NCBI RefSeq assembly: GCF_000716715.1
Contig: NZ_JNYJ01000047.1
Coordinates: forward strand, 62,001-126,000
Direction of reading: 5' to 3'
Length of the DNA stretch: 64,000 bases
Origin: Dactylosporangium aurantiacum
GTDB taxonomy: Bacteria > Actinomycetota > Actinomycetes > Mycobacteriales > Micromonosporaceae
Shown piece after piece: positions 42,981 to 49,839 of this stretch (its first letter is position 1; each line of letters starts with the position of its first letter). The position numbers and the translations under genes were made by a program. Below the pieces are notes generated by a model. It ran no database searches and was not told the origin of the DNA. It was given only the letters and a program-made list of their open reading frames with translations.

Positions 42981-43559
42981 TCAGACGGTCAGCAGGCGGT
43001 CGAGCAGTTGGTGGTACTGCAGCACCGTGTCGCGCATGCCCTCGGTGCTGTCCGAGGAACGGGCGCCGGCGTGCTCCAGCTGTTCCTCCCGCTGGCGGAC
43101 GCAGCCGGCGAGGGACTGCACCGCGTCGTCCACCAGTTGCCGCGCCTCGGTGACGCTGCCGCGTGGGTCCTCGACGAAGTGGGTCTGCACCTCGTGCCAG
43201 CGCTGCCGGATCCGGTCGGCCTCGGCGGCGTCCCAGATGGCCTGCTCCTGCGCCTGCCCTGTCTCGGGGTAAGCGCTCTGCGGCGTGCCTTCGGGGTAGC
43301 CACCCTGCGCCGGCGCGCCTTCGGGGTGGCCGCCCTGCGGCGGCGCGCCCTCGGGGTAGCCGCCCTGCGGCGCGCCCTCAGGGTAGCCGCCCTGCGCCGG
43401 GGTGCCCTCCGGGTACCCGCCGCCGCGGCCTTCGGGGCCGGTCGGCTGCGGGCCGGTCGGCTGGGGCCCGGTGCCGGTCTGCTGCGCCCCGGGGGTCTGT
43501 TGCGCCTGGGACGCCTGGCCGGAGCCGAACGGTGCCTGCTGGAAGTTCTCGTCACGCAT
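42981..43559 (-). CDS. Gly/Pro/Gln-rich repeat protein with HFVxxP domain
   Basis: A 192-residue soluble protein. The first ~95 residues are low-complexity, with GTPxQxxGTGPQPTGPQ followed by five GGYPEGAP-type repeats of about ten residues. The second half (RIRQRWHEVQTHFVEDPRGS and LVDDAVQSLAGCVRQREEQL) is helical and homologous to the C-terminal half of the neighbouring gene, which also has a W..xQxHFVE(D/E)P motif. It ends with a helix (YHQLLDRLL). The domain occurs in actinomycete proteins of unknown function; the repeats may act as a flexible spacer. Upstream ribosome-binding site AAGGC is weak. Confidence 0.75.
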   Translation of the reverse strand: MRDENFQQAPFGSGQASQAQQTPGAQQTGTGPQPTGPQPTGPEGRGGGYPEGTPAQGGYPEGAPQGGYPEGAPPQGGHPEGAPAQGGYPEGTPQSAYPETGQAQEQAIWDAAEADRIRQRWHEVQTHFVEDPRGSVTEARQLVDDAVQSLAGCVRQREEQLEHAGARSSDSTEGMRDTVLQYHQLLDRLLTV

Positions 43560-43577
43560 CGCGATCGTGCCTTCCTG

Positions 43578-43617
43578 AGTCGTTGGCCGTGCTCAGCAGT
43601 CGTTGGCCGTGCTCAGC
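43578..43617. repeat. 20-bp tandem duplication over a stop codon
   Basis: Two exact copies of AGTCGTTGGCCGTGCTCAGC; the second contains the stop of the gene ending at 43613. The extra copy lies downstream of the gene's stop. Confidence 0.8.
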
Positions 43618-44179
43618 CGTGCCGTGGGGTCGGCCGGCCGCCCGACGCGTCGCCGAGCAGCTCGGCGAACAGCAGCCGGTAGTGCATCAGCGCCTGCCGC
43701 AGCTGCTCCGTCGACGCCTGCCCGCGCTCGTTCACCTTGTTGATCTCGTGCGCGTCGCGGTAGTGGCCGAGCGTCTCGGCGTGGTCGACGCTGAGATCCT
43801 GGACCCGGGTGTCGAAGTCCTCGACGGGGTACCCACGCTCCCCCATCACCTTCGTCACGAGCTCGTCGGCCTCCCGCGTCGCTGCCTCGGGCTCCTCCAC
43901 GAAGTGGGCCTGCATGCGTTCCCACTGCTCGGCGTACCGCTGCCGCTGCTGTGGATCGAGCTCCCTGAGCTGCAGCTCGGCATGGCGCCGCTCGCGCTGC
44001 TGCAGCTCGCGCTCGGCGGCGCTGCGGCTGTGCCGCTCGTCGAGCGCCCGCTCGTACTCCGGTCCGAACCGCTGCCGCAACGCCTCGGTCCGGCGGTGCC
44101 GGCTGACGACGGCCGCGACGATCGCGACCACGGCGAGGGCGAGCACGACGATGGCGACAATGGCCGCAGTCGAGGACAT
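43613..44179 (-). CDS. Membrane-anchored coiled-coil protein with HFVxxP domain
   Basis: A 188-residue protein: one N-terminal membrane helix (AAIVAIVVLALAVVAIVAAV), a charged coiled coil (~30-85, RRTEALRQRFGPEYERALDE...), then the HFVEEP domain (ERMQAHFVEEPEAATREADE) and a helical C-terminus. It is the paralogue of its downstream neighbour; both share the domain and probably work together, one tethered and one soluble. ATG 44179 has AAGGATC upstream. The two are in the same orientation, 53 nt apart. Confidence 0.8.
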   Translation of the reverse strand: MSSTAAIVAIVVLALAVVAIVAAVVSRHRRTEALRQRFGPEYERALDERHSRSAAERELQQRERRHAELQLRELDPQQRQRYAEQWERMQAHFVEEPEAATREADELVTKVMGERGYPVEDFDTRVQDLSVDHAETLGHYRDAHEINKVNERGQASTEQLRQALMHYRLLFAELLGDASGGRPTPRHG

Positions 44180-44266
44180 GGCAGATCCTTTCCCGAGGAG
44201 CCACGACCGACGCTAGCCCGGCCCGTGCCGGCCGACCTCACCCTCGCTCACGCATGTTTCCGGCGG

Positions 44267-44290
44267 TGTGAGCGGCCATCGGGCGGGTAC
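44267..44290 (+). promoter_or_regulatory. SigB/SigF-like promoter of the cupin gene
   Basis: GTGT (44267-44270), a 14-nt spacer and GGGTAC (44285-44290), fitting GNNT-N14-16-GGGTA. The -10 ends 9 nt before ATG 44300, the same distance as before 12977 and 60262. Confidence 0.5.
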
Positions 44291-44299
44291 GTCCCCGCC

Positions 44300-44731
44300 A
44301 TGCACGACACTTCTTCAGCGGGTGCCGCAGGGCGGCACCGGTCGGATGCCTGGCGGTCGGCGGTCACCGTGCTCCAGGAGGCGTCACCGCCGCAGGTCCC
44401 CCAGGACGCGCACGCCATGACGATCGTCGTGGAGTTCCCGCCCGGCGACCCCGGCACGCCACCGCACCGCCACCCCGGCCCCGCGTTCGGGTACGTCCTG
44501 GAGGGCGAGATGGTGTTCGAGCTCGAGGGCGAGCCGCCGCGCGTGCTGCGCGCCGGTGACGTGTTCTGGGAACCGGGCGGCGACGTCATCCACTACCAGG
44601 ACGGCAACCACCGCGACGACGTGCCGGTCAAGTACACCGTCACGATGTTCTGCGACCCCGACAAGCCCATGCTCACCCTCGTCGAGGAGGACGAGCTCGC
44701 CCGCCGGGCGAGCCGCCGGGTCCCGGCGTGA
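44300..44731 (+). CDS. Cupin-domain protein
   Basis: A 143-residue beta-barrel cupin. Motif 1 is PGTPPHRHPGPAFGYVLEGE (histidines for a metal), motif 2 is PGGDVIHYQDGNHRDD. Small cupins of this type bind a metal and act as dioxygenases, isomerases or sensors; the substrate is unknown. Leaderless start predicted from GGGTAC 9 nt upstream. Its stop overlaps the GTG of the reductase gene by 4 nt, so the two form an operon. Confidence 0.9.
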   Translation: MHDTSSAGAAGRHRSDAWRSAVTVLQEASPPQVPQDAHAMTIVVEFPPGDPGTPPHRHPGPAFGYVLEGEMVFELEGEPPRVLRAGDVFWEPGGDVIHYQDGNHRDDVPVKYTVTMFCDPDKPMLTLVEEDELARRASRRVPA

Positions 44732-45468
44732 AGGTCGCGGTGTTCGGCGGCACCGGCCGCATCGGCTCGCGGGTCGTCGCGCTGCTCGACGCCGCCGGCC
44801 ACGAGGCGGTGCCGCACGGCCTGTCCACCGGCGTCGACCTGGTCAGCGGCCGGGGCGTCGCCGGTGCGGTCCGCGGCGCCGACGTCGCGGTGAACCTGAC
44901 GAACTCGCCGACGTTCGACGAGGCGTCCCCGGCGTTCTTCCGGGCCAGCATGGACACCCTCCTCACGGCCGCCCGCGACGCGGACGTCAGCCACGCGGTC
45001 GTGCTGTCGATCGTCGGCGCCGACCGGGTCCCGGACGTCGTGCACTACCGGGCCAAGGTGCTGCAGGAGGACCTGCTGAAGGAGGGCCCGGTCCCGTACT
45101 CGATCGTGCGCGCCACCCAGTTCTTCGAGTTCGTCGACACGGTGCTGTCGTGGACCGCCGACGCGGACACCGTCCGCCTCCCCACCACCCCGCTGCAGCC
45201 GGTCGCCGCCGCCGACGTCGCCCGGGTCGTGGCCGACGTCAGCGCCGGCCCGCCGCTGACCGGCACCGTCGAGGTCGCCGGCCCCGAGGTGTACCCCCTC
45301 GACGAGCTCGGCCGCATCACGCTCGCCGCCCACGGCGACGGCCGCACCGTCGTCACCGACCCCACCGCCGGCCTGTACGCCGCGGTGCCGGACGACGCGA
45401 TCACCGCCGGCGAGGATGCGCTGATCGCGACGACGACGTACCGCGACTGGCTCGCCGCCACCGGCTGA
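44728..45468 (+). CDS. NAD(P)-binding NmrA-like / atypical SDR protein
   Basis: A 246-residue Rossmann protein. The nucleotide loop is VFGGTGRIGSRV; no YxxxK catalytic pair is obvious, as in the NmrA/atypical SDR class (a Tyr-x-x-x-Lys-like VHYRAKVLQEDLL occurs near residue 110). Such proteins are redox sensors or reductases acting on quinones or aldehydes. GTG 44728 overlaps the cupin stop (GTGA). Probably under the SigB/SigF-like promoter with the cupin. Confidence 0.88.
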   Translation: MKVAVFGGTGRIGSRVVALLDAAGHEAVPHGLSTGVDLVSGRGVAGAVRGADVAVNLTNSPTFDEASPAFFRASMDTLLTAARDADVSHAVVLSIVGADRVPDVVHYRAKVLQEDLLKEGPVPYSIVRATQFFEFVDTVLSWTADADTVRLPTTPLQPVAAADVARVVADVSAGPPLTGTVEVAGPEVYPLDELGRITLAAHGDGRTVVTDPTAGLYAAVPDDAITAGEDALIATTTYRDWLAATG

Positions 45469-45479
45469 CAGCAATCCTG

Positions 45480-45497
45480 CGGCGCCTGCCGGCGCCG
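45480..45497 (+). terminator. Terminator after the cupin-reductase pair
   Basis: Arms CGGCGCC / GGCGCCG with TGCC loop, 11 nt after the stop; a second GC-rich hairpin follows. Confidence 0.55.
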
Positions 45498-45627
45498 GGC
45501 GGGGGTTCCCACCCGCACCCCCATGCTCGCGGCGCTCGCACCGCCGGGACTGTCGCCGGCAAGATCTGCGCCACAGCGCGGGCGCCTGGGCTGGAGACCC
45601 CGGTGGCCGGCAAGCGTCGTTTGTCGG

Positions 45628-46254
45628 CTACGACGAGTTGCCGGTCCAGCTGTACCAGCCGCCGCCGAGGTGTCGGAACGACGGCCTCACCAACCAGCCG
45701 TCGGCGTTGAGTTCCGCAGTTGGCCCGCCGGGCAGGTAGGCGAAGCCGGCGCTGTCGAAAAAGGCGCCTTGATCTTCGCGGAACACCGCGCCACCGGGCA
45801 CCCAAGCGGCGCCTACGATGATGTAGCTGCCCAACCAGCGCGGCACGGTGAAGTGCTGCCACTCACTGCCCGGCGGTGGAATCGGGTGTCCGGCAACAAC
45901 GGCGGCGAACGCATCCCGGTTGGCCGCCCACCGCATGTTCAGCGGCACGCCGGTGCCGAGCAGAACCAAGGTGAGTACGCCGATGACCGGCGCGATCAGC
46001 AACCATCTGCTCCACCTGCCGGTGGTACGGGCGACGTAGAGGGACGAGCCGAGCCAGCAGCAGGCGACGACGACGGACGCGAAGCCGCTGGCCGCCAACA
46101 AGATGAGGTGCCAGCCCGGGTAGCTCGAGGACCAGAGCACGCCACCTGCCACTGCAACGACGATCAGGTGGAATGCGCAGATCCACATTGCCCAGATCAG
46201 CCGCCAGCCAGGTCCATCCAGCGCAGCATCGTCGCTTGTTGCAGTGTCCGACAT
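45628..46254 (-). CDS. Membrane protein of unknown function
   Basis: A 208-residue protein with three hydrophobic helices (LIWAMWICAFHLIVVAVAGG; LILLAASGFASVVVACCWLG; WLLIAPVIGVLTLVLLGTG) followed by a ~100-residue soluble, tryptophan-containing domain (ending GGGWYSWTGNSS). It looks like a secreted/extracytoplasmic domain tethered by N-terminal helices. ATG 46254 has AGGA about 9 nt upstream. Codon bias at the third position is less extreme than the neighbours, so it may be a recent arrival. No function is suggested. Confidence 0.65.
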   Translation of the reverse strand: MSDTATSDDAALDGPGWRLIWAMWICAFHLIVVAVAGGVLWSSSYPGWHLILLAASGFASVVVACCWLGSSLYVARTTGRWSRWLLIAPVIGVLTLVLLGTGVPLNMRWAANRDAFAAVVAGHPIPPPGSEWQHFTVPRWLGSYIIVGAAWVPGGAVFREDQGAFFDSAGFAYLPGGPTAELNADGWLVRPSFRHLGGGWYSWTGNSS

Positions 46255-46349
46255 GGTGGCATCCTGCACTGAGATCACCCTCGGGTCGAGGGCGTGCACT
46301 GCATCTTCACGCACGGGTTCGGGCTGACCCCGCAGCACACACCCCCGCG

Positions 46350-47015
46350 CTAACGCCGCAGCACACCCAGGGCGGTGAGGGCGTCGACGGCAAGGCGGGT
46401 GAAGCCGCTCGCCAGCAGGGTCGCGGCGATCGCGGTGAGCAGGAGCCCGGCGACGCGGTCCGCGACCATGCGGGTGCGGTCGGACAGGCGGCGGCGCGTG
46501 GTCCCGGCGACGTACACGCACCCGCCGGTGATCGCGGCGTGGACCAGCGCGGCGATCACCAGGGCCAGGATGCCGCTGACCCTGTCGACCTGGGCGCGGA
46601 ACCCGACCAGGACCGCGATCGTGGCGCCGCCGACGGTGAGCGGGAACGCGAGCGGCATGAACAGCATCGACCGCCACGACGCGGACGGCGGTGCGAGCGC
46701 CGCGCCGGTGGACGCCGACGCGTGGTCGTCGGTCCGCCCGAGCATCAACGGCACCGCCGCGATCATCAGGGCGATGCCAGCCGTCGCCGACAGCGCGGCG
46801 GCGCTCAGGCCGAGCAGCTCCAGCAGCGGCTCACCGACGAGGATCGTGCCGACGGCGACCGCGGCCACGGTGAGGAACAACCCCACCGCGAGCCGCTGAT
46901 ACTGCCGCGCGTCGACGGGCTGCAGCAGCGGGATGTACGACGACACGGCGGCAACCGGGCTGTACAGGCCGATGAGGGCCAGCAGCATGAGCACCGCCAG
47001 GTCCACGTCGGACAT
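46350..47015 (-). CDS. MarC-family integral membrane protein
   Basis: A 221-residue protein with six helices typical of the MarC/UPF0056 family (named for the multiple-antibiotic-resistance locus but not itself shown to give resistance). LYSPVAAVSSYIPLL and LAFPLTVGGATIAVLVGF correspond to the conserved NP/PLT motifs of the two halves. Function is unknown; some members may move amino acids or peptides. ATG 47015 begins the family's usual N-terminus (MSDVDLAVLMLLALIG); the frame is open back to 47306 across tandem repeats, so a longer start is not excluded. Confidence 0.85.
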   Translation of the reverse strand: MSDVDLAVLMLLALIGLYSPVAAVSSYIPLLQPVDARQYQRLAVGLFLTVAAVAVGTILVGEPLLELLGLSAAALSATAGIALMIAAVPLMLGRTDDHASASTGAALAPPSASWRSMLFMPLAFPLTVGGATIAVLVGFRAQVDRVSGILALVIAALVHAAITGGCVYVAGTTRRRLSDRTRMVADRVAGLLLTAIAATLLASGFTRLAVDALTALGVLRR

Positions 47016-47094
47016 GGCGCCGCGGTCACCCCCCACCGCGCTCGAGGCGGTCAACCACGGCCCGCCGGAGGCCTCCGCCGGGCCGGCCGTGCCG

Positions 47095-47226
47095 CCGCTG
47101 GACGCCGCCACCGAGCCCGCCAGACGGCCGCTGGACGCCGCCACCGAGCCCGCCAGACGGCCGCTGGACGCCGCCGCCGAGCCGGCAATACGGCCGCTGG
47201 ATGCCGCCGCCAAGCCGGACGCGCCG
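47095..47226. repeat. Four tandem copies of a 33-bp unit
   Basis: Units begin CCGCTGGA at 47095, 47128, 47161 and 47194. The first two are identical, the last two have a few substitutions. Confidence 0.85.
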
Positions 47227-47388
47227 CCACCGGTCACCGACCTCCACGACCGGCACCCGTCGCCCGCGCCGCGGCGCGACGGACCCGTCCCACCCGGCCC
47301 GGGCACGCCTCACCCGCGGCAGGTCACCACAGCGCAGCCAGTCCTCACCCGGCCGAAGCCCCCGCACCCGCGACCGCGGCACCAGCGT

Positions 47389-47472
47389 GCTCAACTGAGC
47401 CATCCGCACGCTCAACCGAGCCATCCGCACGCTCGACCGACGCCGGCGCGCGCTCGACCAAGGCCGGCGCAC
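47389..47472. repeat. Four tandem copies of a 21-bp unit
   Basis: Units begin GCTCAAC or GCTCGAC at 47389, 47410, 47431 and 47452; the first two match almost exactly and the last two are diverged. Confidence 0.75.
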
Positions 47473-47629
47473 CAGCACTTCCGGCAGCCGGTCGACCTCC
47501 GGCGGCGCTGCAGCGGGCATCGCGGACCTCCACCCCGGGCGCACCCCTGGACGGGACGCGACAGGCCCAGGCACTACCCCGCGGCATCGCCGCCACACCT
47601 CACCGCCGAGGCCGCAGCCGGCGGCGGCC

Positions 47630-48181
47630 TCACTCCGGCCAGTCGGCCAGCAGGTATCGGCGGATCAGCGCGGCATGCGACAACGGCGTCGCCAGGTCCG
47701 TCACGTCGCCGTTGGTGGTGTAGTCGAGCAGGACCAGATCACCCTCATCGGCGAGCCGGCGCAGCGCCGCCACCTCCTCGGCCGCCCGGTGCTCCAGCAC
47801 CCACCGGTACACCGGTACGTAGATCTGCCGGCGCGCCGACTCGTAGTCCAGCAGCGTGTCGCCGGTCAGGCCGCGCCGGTGGCCGCGGACCGCGCCGAAC
47901 CGGCGGACGGTCCGCTTCAGGCCGGTCATGCCGGTGGCGGTCAGCTTCGCCGGGTCGACGTCGGCGGTCTCGAACACCTTCAGCGCCTGCCAGATGCCCT
48001 CCACCGACTGCCCCGTCGTGCCCGGGCTGAACGGCACCGGGATGCCGCCGTGCGGATAGAACGGGCTGAGCCGCACCCACGGCTGCGCCCCGCGGGACGT
48101 CACGTCCAGCACCGTCGCACCCGGGAACGCCGCCGCCAGCGACGCCTGCCCCCGCCGCCTGCTCGCCACCTGCACCACCAT
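47630..48181 (-). CDS. Conserved hypothetical protein
   Basis: A 183-residue soluble protein: TVLDVTSRGAQPWVRLSPFY and GIPVPFSPGTTGQSVEGIWQ near the start, a central helical region, and LVLLDYTTNGDVTDLATPLS at the end. The latter pattern occurs in actinomycete hypothetical proteins of uniform length, but no activity is known to me. ATG 48181 has GGGAGGGGG upstream. It diverges from the DUF1810 gene, 56 nt apart. Confidence 0.75.
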   Translation of the reverse strand: MVVQVASRRRGQASLAAAFPGATVLDVTSRGAQPWVRLSPFYPHGGIPVPFSPGTTGQSVEGIWQALKVFETADVDPAKLTATGMTGLKRTVRRFGAVRGHRRGLTGDTLLDYESARRQIYVPVYRWVLEHRAAEEVAALRRLADEGDLVLLDYTTNGDVTDLATPLSHAALIRRYLLADWPE

Positions 48182-48237
48182 CGAAACCCCCTCCCCCGTC
48201 CCACGCATCATGCCCCCGGGGTACGACAATTTCCGGT

Positions 48238-48657
48238 ATGGAAGATCCGTACGACCTCGCCAGGTTCGTCGACGCCCAGGCCGGCACGTACGACGACGCG
48301 CTGGAGGAGCTGCGCCGCGGCCGCAAGCGCGGCCACTGGATGTGGTTCGTGTTCCCGCAGATCGCGGGGCTCGGGTCGAGTCCGACGGCGCAGCGGTACG
48401 CGATCGGGTCGCTGGACGAGGCGCGGGCGTACCTGCAGCACCCGGTGCTCGGCCCGCGCCTGCACGAGTGCGCCGAGGCGATGCTCGGCAACACCGAGGC
48501 GACCGCCCAGCAGGTCCTCGGCGAGGTCGACGCGATGAAGCTGCGCTCGTCGATGACGCTGTTCCAGCTGGCCGCACCGGAGGAGTCGGTGTTCGGCCGG
48601 GTCATCGCCCGGTTCTTCGAGGGTGCCCCGGACGGCGAGACGATCCGCCGGGCCTGA
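48238..48657 (+). CDS. DUF1810 family protein
   Basis: A 139-residue protein of the DUF1810 family, with the hallmark DLARFVDAQAGTYDDALEEL, GHWMWFVFPQIAGLGSS and KLRSSMTLFQLAAP. Calcium- or NADAR-like roles have been proposed for relatives but nothing is established. ATG 48238 lacks a Shine-Dalgarno; GGGTAC and ACAATT sequences lie 13-20 nt upstream, so leaderless or short-leader transcription is possible. Confidence 0.9.
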   Translation: MEDPYDLARFVDAQAGTYDDALEELRRGRKRGHWMWFVFPQIAGLGSSPTAQRYAIGSLDEARAYLQHPVLGPRLHECAEAMLGNTEATAQQVLGEVDAMKLRSSMTLFQLAAPEESVFGRVIARFFEGAPDGETIRRA

Positions 48658-48746
48658 ACGACAGCGACAGCGGCCGGGACGTGGCGAAGGCCGGCCACCG
48701 CAGTCGGTGGCCGGCCTCACGCCAGGGGCAATGTGGTGCGGACGGG

Positions 48747-49079
48747 TTACGCCGAGACGGTGTTGATCTCGGTCGCCGAGGCGAACGCGCTGTCCAGGCG
48801 GGCCTGGAGGGCGTCGAGCTGGTGGTACTCGCTGGCGTCGTAGGACTCGGAGCCCTCGGCGGCGAAGACGTGGTCGGACTCCGCGGCGGAGTGGTCGTAG
48901 GAGGTGAAGTCCTGCTCGGCGTAGTGCGAGCCGTCCGCGCCGGTGAACTCGACGCTGTGGCCCTGGTCGAAGCTGGTCGCCTCGGCCGAGTTGTGGTCGG
49001 CCTCGTACACGCCGAACTGCGAGTCGTAGTTCTCCTGGACGGCGAACCCTGCGGCCGCCGTACGATCGGACGATGGCAC
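48747..49079 (-). CDS. Acidic His/Ser/Tyr-rich small protein
   Basis: A ~110-residue acidic protein: repeated Asp/His/Ser/Tyr-rich segments (VYEADHNSAE, GHSVEF, SHYAEQDFTSYDHSAAESDH) and a helical C-terminus (HQLDALQARLDSAFASATE). It ends in TAA, unusual here. The start is uncertain: GTG 49079 overlaps the 5' end of the divergent gene. It resembles no family I know; it might bind metal through its histidines. Confidence 0.5.
   Translation of the reverse strand: MPSSDRTAAAGFAVQENYDSQFGVYEADHNSAEATSFDQGHSVEFTGADGSHYAEQDFTSYDHSAAESDHVFAAEGSESYDASEYHQLDALQARLDSAFASATEINTVSA
49061..49066 (+). promoter_or_regulatory. -10 element, leaderless start
   Basis: TACGAT, 6 nt before ATG 49073. Confidence 0.55.
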
Positions 49080-49351
49080 GGGTCGAGGTCGAGATGATGA
49101 CGGGCGCGCAGAACTACGCGGTGCTGCGGCTGCCCGGCCGGCGCTTCCCCGGGCTGCTCGTGCAGGGCGACTCGCTGTCCATCCTCACCGCGGAGGTCCA
49201 GCAGGCCCTGGCCCTGCTGCGGGCCGGGGACACCGCGAGCGCGGAGGAGGAACTGGCGTATGTGGCGAACCATCTCGCCGGACTCCTCGACGGCTACATC
49301 CGGGTGGTCGACGCCTCCGGCATGCCGCTGCCGTTCCGACGCCCCGGCTGA
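49073..49351 (+). CDS. Small conserved hypothetical protein
   Basis: A 92-residue protein: an N-terminal beta part (VEVEMMTGAQNYAVLRLPGR and FPGLLVQGDSLSILTAEVQQ) and a C-terminal helix (GDTASAEEELAYVANHLAGL). Such proteins occur widely in actinomycetes without function; the pattern is compatible with an immunity-like or regulatory partner. Leaderless: TACGAT ends 6 nt before ATG 49073 and there is no Shine-Dalgarno. It overlaps the divergent acidic gene by 7 nt. Confidence 0.75.
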   Translation: MARVEVEMMTGAQNYAVLRLPGRRFPGLLVQGDSLSILTAEVQQALALLRAGDTASAEEELAYVANHLAGLLDGYIRVVDASGMPLPFRRPG

Positions 49352-49360
49352 GCGCGGCGG

Positions 49361-49366
49361 TAGGCT
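49361..49366 (+). promoter_or_regulatory. -10 element, leaderless start
   Basis: TAGGCT, 6 nt before GTG 49373. Confidence 0.5.
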
Positions 49367-49372
49367 ACAGCT

Positions 49373-49822
49373 GTGACCGAGTCCGTGTGGGACTATCCGC
49401 GGCCGCCCAGGGTGGAGCCGACGGCGCGGCACATCGTGGTCCGGCACGCGGGGCAGGTCGTCGCCGACACCCGCCGCGCGCTGCGGGTCCTGGAGACGTC
49501 GCATCCGCCGGTGTACTACGTGCCGCCGGCCGACGTGGTGGCGCCGCGGCGCCGCTCGCAGCGGCAGACGTTCTGCGAGTTCAAGGGCGTGGCCACGTAC
49601 TGGGAGGTGGCCGGGGTCGCGGACGCCGCGTGGTCCTACGAGGACCCCACACCGGGGTATGAGGCGCTGCGCGGGCTGCTGGCGTTCTACCCCGGCAGGT
49701 TCGACGAGTGCACCGTCGACGGTGAGCGGGTCACCGCCCAGCCCGGCGACTTCTACGGTGGCTGGCTCACCAGCGACGTCACCGGCCCGTTCAAGGGCGG
49801 TCCGGGCACCAGGGGCTGGTGA
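49373..49822 (+). CDS. DUF427 family protein
   Basis: A 149-residue DUF427 protein (beta-barrel of unknown function). Seen: VWDYPRPPRVEPTARHIVVR, HPPVYYVPPADV, FCEFKGVATYWEV, AAWSYEDPTPGYEAL and FYPGRFDECTVDGERV, the complete family pattern. Leaderless: TAGGCT lies 6 nt before GTG 49373. The Hsp70-like gene starts within 20 nt of its stop. Confidence 0.92.
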   Translation: MTESVWDYPRPPRVEPTARHIVVRHAGQVVADTRRALRVLETSHPPVYYVPPADVVAPRRRSQRQTFCEFKGVATYWEVAGVADAAWSYEDPTPGYEALRGLLAFYPGRFDECTVDGERVTAQPGDFYGGWLTSDVTGPFKGGPGTRGW

Positions 49823-49825
49823 GAC

Positions 49826-49831
49826 TAAGCT
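49826..49831 (+). promoter_or_regulatory. -10 element for the Hsp70-like gene
   Basis: TAAGCT, 8 nt before GTG 49840; supports transcription independent of the DUF427 gene. Confidence 0.4.
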
Positions 49832-49839
49832 CGCCGACC

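Larger units (their letters stand above)
47016..47629. other. 614-bp region of in-frame tandem repeats, no clear gene
   Basis: Separates two minus-strand genes. It holds two arrays with periods divisible by three (33 and 21 bp), open in several frames on both strands: one plus frame reads PLDAATEPARR repeats then HAQPSHPH repeats. No ribosome-binding site or stop-defined end marks a gene, and I cannot choose a frame. Confidence 0.5.

Noticed and set aside
48219..48224. GGGTAC before the DUF1810 gene as a SigB/SigF promoter
   Set aside because: No GNNT at 14-17 nt upstream, and the distance to the ATG (13 nt) differs from the other cases.
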